Shown here piece after piece: positions 5,759 to 10,891 of a DNA stretch of 10,891 bases. Positions within the stretch are counted from its first letter, which is position 1. Each line of letters opens with the position of its first letter. A program made the position numbers and the translations under genes. This DNA is from Streptococcus sp. (GTDB taxonomy: Bacteria; Bacillota; Bacilli; Lactobacillales; Streptococcaceae), in the NCBI GenBank assembly GCA_030825825.1, contig JAPJPE010000038.1:1-10891 (forward strand). Reading direction: 5' to 3'. The notes under the pieces are model-generated. The model saw nothing but the letters and a program-made list of their open reading frames with translations, was not told the DNA's origin and did no database searches.

Positions 5759-7001
5759 CGTTCCCTTTAGTGGCCATTTATTTCCAACCTTGACTTTGGT
5801 CAAGCCCTTGCTAGAGGATCCTCGTTTTCAGGTTCGAGTCATCACAGGTTTTCAAAAAAAGGAATTGGTCGAGCAGATTGGCTTCGACTGCCTTGCCTTG
5901 TTTCCTGACCGTCCGACGGTCATGGAAGATATAGCCAATACATCCAAGCAATCAAATCTCTTTATCATGTACCAACAATTAGGGGCTAATAGCAAACTGA
6001 TTCCTGAAGTTTTCAACGAGATAAATCGAATTTGGGACTATGAAGGACAACCGGACTTGATTATTGCAGATTTCGTAGCAGCTCCTGCTGGTGTTTTAGC
6101 GGATCGTTTGGGGATTCCTTGGATTACGACCATTCCAAGTCCAGTAGCGATAGAGAGTCGTACGACCACTCCGGCTTATCTAGGAGGCTGGAAACCGCAT
6201 CAGGGAATCCTCTACAAGTGGAGAGATGCTCTGGGCAGACAAGTTATCCGTCTGGCAAAGAAGGTTGGATTTGCGCTGGTTAAGAAGAATCTCGATACCC
6301 TACAGGATTTCAAATTGTACCGTGAAGATGGGACAGAAGCGATCTATTCTCCCTATTCAATCTTGGCTCTAGGCATGAAAGAGTTGGAGTTTCGAGACGA
6401 TTTTCCATCCCAACTCAAATGGATCGGTTATCGCTGTCTCTCTTTTGACCACCTTCCTCAAGAACAGAAACAGTATTTTACGAGTTCTAAAAAGCGGGTC
6501 CTCGTTACCTGTGGGACCCATTTAAAGTGGGAAAAAGAGCGGATGATAGAGTTTGCAAAGCTTTTGAGCCAAGAACATCCTGACTATGTCTTTTACGTAA
6601 CCTTAGGCGACCCTAATGGTTTGGAGAATCCACCCAAGATGTTGTCGGAGAATCTTTTGATCTTTGATTACCTCCCCTATTCAGATGTTCTGGATCAAAT
6701 GGATTTTGCCATTCATCATGCAGGTGCTGGGATTTTGATGGGGTGTATCGAAGAGGGGATTCCTAGTCTGATTTTGCCCCAGGACTATGACCAGTTTGAC
6801 AATGCGGTTCGGGCTGAGTTATTCCAAGTAGGATTGGTTTCTCGTAAAAAGACAGATTCCGAAGTTTTGCGCTTATTTAATGAATTGGTTTCTCGGGAAG
6901 ATTGGTCGCACCTAAAGGCTCTGGCTCAGAAAAGCAAAGCCTACCAGCCAACAAAGATTCTTTATCAAGAAATTGAGAGACTCCTGAAAGTGAAGTTATA
7001 G
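5718..7001 (+). CDS. UDP-glycosyltransferase-like enzyme (GT1, UGT/MGT type)
   Basis: A 427-residue GT-B-fold glycosyltransferase of family GT1. The N-terminal domain starts with VPFSGHLFPTL (residues 15-25), where His20 matches the catalytic base position of the family; Asp118 in IIADF is a candidate partner. The C-terminal domain has VTCGT (263-267) and the donor-binding signature HHAGAG (333-338), G347-P349 and DQFDNA (358-363). There is no signal peptide. The ATG at 5718 lies inside the end of the preceding gene and is supported by AAAGGA at 5705-5710. Members glycosylate small hydrophobic molecules such as macrolides, sterols, flavonoids and lipids (RhlB in rhamnolipids). It closes the operon, so it may add a sugar to the product of the upstream enzymes; defence against a macrolide-like compound is an alternative. 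Confidence 0.85.
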   Translation: MTGLEKVIKIDVISVPFSGHLFPTLTLVKPLLEDPRFQVRVITGFQKKELVEQIGFDCLALFPDRPTVMEDIANTSKQSNLFIMYQQLGANSKLIPEVFNEINRIWDYEGQPDLIIADFVAAPAGVLADRLGIPWITTIPSPVAIESRTTTPAYLGGWKPHQGILYKWRDALGRQVIRLAKKVGFALVKKNLDTLQDFKLYREDGTEAIYSPYSILALGMKELEFRDDFPSQLKWIGYRCLSFDHLPQEQKQYFTSSKKRVLVTCGTHLKWEKERMIEFAKLLSQEHPDYVFYVTLGDPNGLENPPKMLSENLLIFDYLPYSDVLDQMDFAIHHAGAGILMGCIEEGIPSLILPQDYDQFDNAVRAELFQVGLVSRKKTDSEVLRLFNELVSREDWSHLKALAQKSKAYQPTKILYQEIERLLKVKL

Positions 7002-7063
7002 AAGAAAGAGGAGGGAGAGACTCCTATTTGCTTTCTTCCATAGATCTTCTGTTTAATGAACAT

Positions 7064-7093
7064 AAAAAACTAGAGCGCTTGCTCTAGTTTTTT
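7064..7093. terminator. Bidirectional terminator between the glycosyltransferase operon and plsY
   Basis: A perfect 13-base-pair stem (7064-7076 with 7081-7093), A6 and CTAGAGC against GCTCTAG and T6, closes on a GCTT loop. A-tract and T-tract ends give a U-run on both strands, so it serves both convergent units. The plsY stop codon (7084-7086 on the minus strand) lies inside the stem. Confidence 0.9.
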
Positions 7094-7728
7094 GGTTGTT
7101 GATGGGTGATATTCTTTCCCCAAGGGATGAGATTTTCTTTTTTCTCTTTGATCCGTTGGATATTGTCCTTGTGACGAAGAATGATCAAGGTCGCTAGTGC
7201 CAAGACAATGATTGTAAAAAGTGGATCATATTTGTGCAAGATCCATCCAGTCAAAGGGAGAAGGAGGACCGATAGAATGGCGAGTAGCGCAACAGTAACA
7301 CTCGAAAACGAAATCATGCTGGTTAAATACAGGCTGGCTACAAAATAAACAGCTAAAATGAGCAGCAGGATAGGCGAGAAACCAAGTAAGACACCAGCAC
7401 TCGTCGCCACCGCTTTTCCACCCTTAAATCCAGCAAAAATTGGGAAAGTGTGCCCCAAAACAGCTAAGAGACCAAAGACCATCGGCGAGATCCCCTGAAT
7501 TCCAAAGAAAGTCGGAAGGAGAACTGCCAAAGTTCCTTTCAAGAAATCAATCACAAAGACGATGATCCCAGCTTTCTTCCCTAAAATTCGAAAGGTATTG
7601 GTCGTTCCAGTATTGCCCGAGCCATGTTCCCGTAAATTAATATGGAAAAAGATTTTCCCAATCCATAATCCCGAAGGAATGGAGCCTAACAGATAGGCTA
7701 AAATTAAAACACTTATTTCTTTTATCAT
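7084..7728 (-). CDS. plsY: Acyl-phosphate:glycerol-3-phosphate acyltransferase
   Basis: A 214-residue multi-pass membrane enzyme that transfers an acyl group from acyl-phosphate (made by PlsX) to glycerol-3-phosphate, giving lysophosphatidic acid, the first committed step of phospholipid synthesis in Gram-positive bacteria. The three known PlsY motifs are visible: GSIPSG at 15-20, REHGSGNTGTTN at 33-44, and GHTFPIFAGFKGGK at 92-105 followed by VATSAGV. About five hydrophobic segments span the protein, and the tail after 186 (HKDNIQRIKEKK) is basic. The length is normal. The divergent arrangement with parE is, to my knowledge, typical of streptococci. The ATG is the only possible start: an in-frame TGA occurs just upstream and membrane segment 1 begins at residue 4. 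It has no Shine-Dalgarno of its own (see promoter). Confidence 0.96.
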   Translation of the reverse strand: MIKEISVLILAYLLGSIPSGLWIGKIFFHINLREHGSGNTGTTNTFRILGKKAGIIVFVIDFLKGTLAVLLPTFFGIQGISPMVFGLLAVLGHTFPIFAGFKGGKAVATSAGVLLGFSPILLLILAVYFVASLYLTSMISFSSVTVALLAILSVLLLPLTGWILHKYDPLFTIIVLALATLIILRHKDNIQRIKEKKENLIPWGKNITHQQPKN

Positions 7729-7734
7729 ACTCTC

Positions 7735-7762
7735 ATTATATCAAAAAGCCATCGATAGAAAA
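7735..7762 (-). promoter_or_regulatory. plsY promoter, predicted leaderless
   Basis: Read on the minus strand, a perfect TATAAT (7740 to 7735) is preceded by an extended TG (7743-7742). A weak TTTTCT (7762 to 7757) lies 16 bases upstream. Six bases lie between the -10 and the plsY ATG (7728-7726), so the message should begin at the A of the start codon. Confidence 0.65.
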
Positions 7763-7825
7763 AGCAATTTTTGGAGTTCAAGTGTGACATCTGAAGAAAG
7801 TGCCCAGCTAACATTTTTTACTAGG

Positions 7826-7843
7826 ATATGGAAATCTCCATAT
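7826..7843. promoter_or_regulatory. Inverted repeat upstream of the parE promoter (possible operator)
   Basis: ATATGGA (7826-7832) and TCCATAT (7837-7843) form a perfect 7-base inverted repeat with a four-base AATC centre. It ends 14 bases before the parE -35 and lies about 65 bases from the plsY -35 region. It has no T-tract, so it is not a terminator. Protein binding is inferred from symmetry and position only. Confidence 0.4.
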
Positions 7844-7857
7844 AAAGAGAAAAAATT

Positions 7858-7886
7858 TTGCAAAATTTCCTAAAAAACTGTAATAT
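7858..7886 (+). promoter_or_regulatory. parE promoter
   Basis: A -35 TTGCAA (7858-7863) and -10 TAATAT (7881-7886) are exactly 17 bases apart. The predicted start near 7893 leaves a leader of about 23 bases holding the ribosome site AGGAGGT (7904-7910), five bases before the GTG. Confidence 0.7.
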
Positions 7887-7915
7887 AGAAAAGATGAACA
7901 AACAGGAGGTTCCTT

Positions 7916-9865
7916 GTGGCAAAAAAGGAAATCAATATTAATAATTATAATGACGATGCCATTCAGGTACTAGAAGGGTTGGATGCAGTCCGTAAACGTC
8001 CAGGGATGTATATCGGATCGACCGACGGAAATGGCTTGCATCACATGGTCTGGGAGATCGTGGATAATGCGGTCGATGAAGCCTTGTCTGGCTTTGGATC
8101 ACAAATCGATGTAACGATTAATAAAGATGGTTCTCTATCGGTAGAAGACCAGGGACGAGGAATGCCAACCGGGATGCATGCTATGGGTAAACCAACCGTT
8201 GAGGTGATCTTTACGGTCCTCCACGCCGGAGGGAAGTTTGGTCAAGGAGGCTATAAGACATCTGGAGGTCTTCACGGAGTGGGATCTTCTGTCGTCAATG
8301 CTCTTTCTAGCTGGCTAGAGGTAGAAATTACCCGTGATGGAGCTGTCTACAAGCAACGTTTTGAAGATGGGGGAAAACCAGTTACAACCCTCGAAAAGAT
8401 CGGCTCTGCTCCCAAGTCTAAGACAGGGACCAAGGTCACCTTCATGCCAGATCCAACCATTTTTTCAACGACGGATTTCAAATTTAATACCATTGCTGAG
8501 CGAATCAAAGAATCAGCCTTCTTGCTGAAGGATGTGACGCTGACGCTGACCGATCTCCGTAAGGAAGAAGACAACCATGTGGCCTTTCATTATGAAAATG
8601 GTGTCCAAGATTTCGTAGAGTACTTGAATGAAGATAAGGAAACCTTGACACCTGTTCTCTACTTTAGTGGCGAATCAGATGGTTTTCAGGTAGAAGTGGC
8701 CATGCAATACAATGATGGTTACTCAGATAATATCTTGTCCTTCGTTAATAATGTCCGCACTAAAGATGGGGGAACCCATGAGACGGGTCTGAAGACAGCC
8801 ATTACCAAGGCTATGAACGACTATGCAAGAAAGACAGGACTCCTCAAAGAAAAAGACAAGAATTTGGAAGGATCAGACTACCGTGAAGGTTTGTCTGCTG
8901 TTCTCTCTATCCTGGTTCCAGAGGCCCATTTGCAGTTTGAAGGACAAACCAAAGACAAATTAGGTAGTCCCTTGGCTCGTCCAGTCGTCGATAGCATTGT
9001 TTCTGATAAATTGACCTTCTTCCTCATGGAAAATGGAGAATTGGCTTCTAATCTGATTCGTAAGGCTATTAAGGCTCGAGATGCACGGGAAGCAGCCCGA
9101 AAAGCGCGGGATGAAAGCCGAAATGGCAAGAAGAGCAAAAAGGACAAAGGACTTTTATCTGGTAAATTGACACCGGCCCAGTCTAAAAATCCTAAGAAGA
9201 ATGAACTCTATCTAGTCGAAGGAGACTCAGCCGGCGGTTCTGCCAAACAAGGACGGGACCGGAAGTTCCAAGCGATTCTTCCACTTCGTGGGAAGGTTCT
9301 TAATACTGAGAAGGCCAATATGAGTGATATCCTCAAGAACGAGGAAATCAACACTATGATCTACACCATTGGTGCAGGAGTTGGGGCAGATTTCTCTGTG
9401 GAAGACGCCAACTACGATAAGATCATTATCATGACCGATGCGGATACAGATGGTGCCCACATTCAAACCCTTCTCTTAACCTTCTTCTATCGCTATATGC
9501 GACCTTTGGTAGAAGCTGGACATGTCTACATTGCGCTTCCTCCTCTTTATAAGATGTCCAAAGGCAAAGGCAAGAAAGAAGAAGTGGCCTATGCTTGGAC
9601 AGATAGCGAATTAGAGGAGTTGCGTCGGACCTTTGGCCGTGGAGCAACCCTCCAACGTTACAAAGGGTTGGGGGAAATGAATGCGGATCAGCTTTGGGAA
9701 ACCACCATGAACCCAGAGACCCGTACTTTGATCCGTGTCACCATTGATGATCTAGCTCGTGCAGAACGCCGCGTCTCAGTCCTCATGGGAGATAAGGCTG
9801 CACCTCGCCGCCAATGGATCGAAGATAACGTTAAGTTTACCTTGGAAGAAAATACGGTATTTTAA
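7916..9865 (+). CDS. parE: DNA topoisomerase IV subunit B
   Basis: A 649-residue ATPase subunit of topoisomerase IV, which with ParC decatenates daughter chromosomes. The GHKL ATPase domain shows EIVDNAVDE (47-55; Glu47 the likely catalytic base), DQGRGMP (78-84) and GGLHGVGSSVVNAL (117-130). The TOPRIM domain shows EGDSAGG (435-441), PLRGK (456-460) and TDADTDGAHI (507-516), with Mg-binding Asp508, Asp510 and Asp512. It is ParE, not GyrB, because the C-terminus (FTLEENTVF) and the divergent plsY match streptococcal ParE. At the resistance-determining positions I see the susceptible-type Asp437 and Glu476, equivalent to pneumococcal Asp435 and Glu474 by my alignment from memory. Translation starts at GTG 7916 behind AGGAGGT. 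The 55-base gap downstream has no hairpin, so the next gene may be co-transcribed. Confidence 0.98.
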   Translation: MAKKEININNYNDDAIQVLEGLDAVRKRPGMYIGSTDGNGLHHMVWEIVDNAVDEALSGFGSQIDVTINKDGSLSVEDQGRGMPTGMHAMGKPTVEVIFTVLHAGGKFGQGGYKTSGGLHGVGSSVVNALSSWLEVEITRDGAVYKQRFEDGGKPVTTLEKIGSAPKSKTGTKVTFMPDPTIFSTTDFKFNTIAERIKESAFLLKDVTLTLTDLRKEEDNHVAFHYENGVQDFVEYLNEDKETLTPVLYFSGESDGFQVEVAMQYNDGYSDNILSFVNNVRTKDGGTHETGLKTAITKAMNDYARKTGLLKEKDKNLEGSDYREGLSAVLSILVPEAHLQFEGQTKDKLGSPLARPVVDSIVSDKLTFFLMENGELASNLIRKAIKARDAREAARKARDESRNGKKSKKDKGLLSGKLTPAQSKNPKKNELYLVEGDSAGGSAKQGRDRKFQAILPLRGKVLNTEKANMSDILKNEEINTMIYTIGAGVGADFSVEDANYDKIIIMTDADTDGAHIQTLLLTFFYRYMRPLVEAGHVYIALPPLYKMSKGKGKKEEVAYAWTDSELEELRRTFGRGATLQRYKGLGEMNADQLWETTMNPETRTLIRVTIDDLARAERRVSVLMGDKAAPRRQWIEDNVKFTLEENTVF

Positions 9866-9920
9866 TTACTTTCTACTATAAAATAAATAAGCCGTAATGT
9901 AGAAATGTTAAGGAATCGAC

Positions 9921-10769
9921 ATGAGAACTGATACAGAAATGATGACTCTGATCTTGCAGATAGCTGATGCTCTGAAAGTAGAAGCAATTGCTTTATCCGG
10001 ATCCCGAACGAATCCTCAGTCCGTAAAAGATGAGTTTCAAGATTACGATGTGGTCTATATAGTTGATGATCTGGAAGACCTGATTTCAGATTTATCTTGG
10101 CTAAACCAGTTTGGAAATCGCCTGATTTCACAACATAACGTAGTAGACCATCGTCATCTTTATCTCATGCTTTTTGAAGATGGAAATCGCATTGATTTGA
10201 CCCTCTGTCCTAAGGAGTATATCCAAGAGTGGGTAGACAGCGAAGCAAATTTTGAAGTTATAAAAGATGACAAAGGTTTGTTTGAATCGTATTTCCCAAG
10301 CCCAAAACGCTACTGGACCTGTCCGCCTACTGAAGAGGAATTTGCAATATCCTGCAATGAATTTTGGTGGGTATCGGCTTATGTTGTAAAAGCCATTCGA
10401 AGAAATCAGCTTATCTATGCGACTGATCATCTCTATGGCATTTGTCAGCAAGAACTCTTGAAAATCTTGGCTTGGCAAGTCGCAAGTGATAAGGGGAAGA
10501 TCTATATCGGCAAGAACTACAAGTACCTCTTTAACTACTTGCCTTCTGAGAAGGAGAAGGAATTCTCTGCTCTTCTTGATTTCTCAAGTTTAGACAAAAT
10601 CACTCAGTCTTTATTTGCTACCGTGCAACTTTTCCATCAGGAAGCTCAAAGCCTTGCTCAAAAGATGGACTTTAAGTATGAAAAAGAAGTGGCTGAGAAC
10701 ATGATGAGATATGCTAAGGAAAAACTTCTAAATCACTTAGAAAATAAAGAACACAATTCAAAACTTTAA
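9921..10769 (+). CDS. Aminoglycoside 6-adenylyltransferase-like protein (AadE/AadK family)
   Basis: A 282-residue nucleotidyltransferase of the streptomycin adenylyltransferase family, which moves AMP from ATP to the 6-hydroxyl of streptomycin. The GSR motif is at 27-29, DEFQDYD at 37-43 gives the metal-binding pair Asp41 and Asp43, and IDLTLCP at 91-97 gives the third Asp, 92. NEFWWVSAYVVKA and the GKNYK segment in the C-terminal half also match AadE/AadK. All catalytic residues are present, so it looks intact. AAGGAA near 9910-9915 supports the start. It sits 55 bases after parE on the same strand. An ant gene in the parE-parC interval has been described in S. oralis/S. mitis group strains and used as a marker of recombination into pneumococcus. 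Whether this chromosomal form confers resistance cannot be told from sequence. Confidence 0.9.
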   Translation: MRTDTEMMTLILQIADALKVEAIALSGSRTNPQSVKDEFQDYDVVYIVDDLEDLISDLSWLNQFGNRLISQHNVVDHRHLYLMLFEDGNRIDLTLCPKEYIQEWVDSEANFEVIKDDKGLFESYFPSPKRYWTCPPTEEEFAISCNEFWWVSAYVVKAIRRNQLIYATDHLYGICQQELLKILAWQVASDKGKIYIGKNYKYLFNYLPSEKEKEFSALLDFSSLDKITQSLFATVQLFHQEAQSLAQKMDFKYEKEVAENMMRYAKEKLLNHLENKEHNSKL

Positions 10770-10891
10770 ATTACAGAGAGGATAGTTTGGTTATATAAAG
10801 TAACTGAACACCTTCGTCTATAAAAAAACCTACTCTACATTCTTTGAAAGGAGTTGAACACGCCCTAAATACTGTGTGAAAAAGATAAATT
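10770..10891 (+). other. Intergenic tail after the ant(6)-like gene; no gene seen
   Basis: These 122 bases contain no credible coding frame and no clear hairpin terminator. TGAACAC occurs twice, at 10805-10811 and 10855-10861, fifty bases apart, and an AAAGGAG is present at 10848 onward without a good start codon behind it. parC is expected beyond the window edge. Confidence 0.4.

Noticed and set aside
8878..9147. Minus-strand reading frame of 89 codons inside parE
   Set aside because: It is an antisense shadow of a highly conserved coding region, with low-complexity Ser/Arg/Ala composition and no ribosome site.
9877..9884. TATAAAAT as a promoter for the ant(6)-like gene
   Set aside because: No acceptable -35 lies 15-18 bases upstream and there is no extended TG; co-transcription with parE is as likely.
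10805..10861. TGAACAC direct repeats as a mobile-element end or attachment site
   Set aside because: Seven-base repeats are easily due to chance in AT-rich DNA, and no transposase, integrase or inverted terminal repeat is visible in the window.
1..10891. CRISPR array, tRNA or rRNA gene, riboswitch or insertion sequence
   Set aside because: I saw no regularly spaced repeats, no tRNA-like or rRNA-like sequence, no recognisable riboswitch core and no transposase frame on either strand.

Overview
The window looks like chromosomal DNA of a viridans-type Streptococcus (mitis/sanguinis/parasanguinis sort). It has moderate-to-low GC, AGGAGG-type ribosome sites, extended -10 promoters and short U-tract hairpin terminators. 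Gene order agrees: plsY diverges from parE, and an aminoglycoside 6-adenylyltransferase-like gene follows parE where parC would be expected next. The species is not fixed by anything I can see.

Layout. Positions 1-1019 hold the end of a leucine operon: the last 138 codons of leuC and a complete leuD. A strong promoter then drives a monocistronic YrdC/Sua5-family gene (1118-1903), closed by a clear terminator. The next unit (2003-2835) is a tandem pair of paralogous small proteins that I cannot assign to a family. It is followed by about 240 bases with only short broken hydrophobic frames, and then a terminator at 3079-3113. Positions 3194-7001 are a tight four-gene operon with all three junctions overlapping: a short-chain dehydrogenase, a membrane-anchored ceramide-glucosyltransferase-like GT2/GT21 enzyme, a degenerate alpha/beta-hydrolase-fold protein, and a GT1 (UGT-like) glycosyltransferase. 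A symmetrical hairpin at 7064-7093 separates it from the convergent plsY (minus strand). plsY and parE (7916-9865) diverge from a 187-base intergenic region with two promoters and a palindrome. The ant(6)-like gene (9921-10769) and about 120 bases of untranslated DNA end the window.

How the genes fit together. The main candidate for something undescribed is the 3194-7001 operon. An oxidoreductase, two glycosyltransferases of lipid-modifying type and a hydrolase-fold protein suggest synthesis of a glycosylated lipid or other hydrophobic acceptor; this is inference from family membership and gene order. A second observation is that both the first gene of this operon and plsY have a -10 hexamer ending exactly six bases before the ATG, with no Shine-Dalgarno sequence possible on the resulting message. 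Both are predicted to be leaderless mRNAs.
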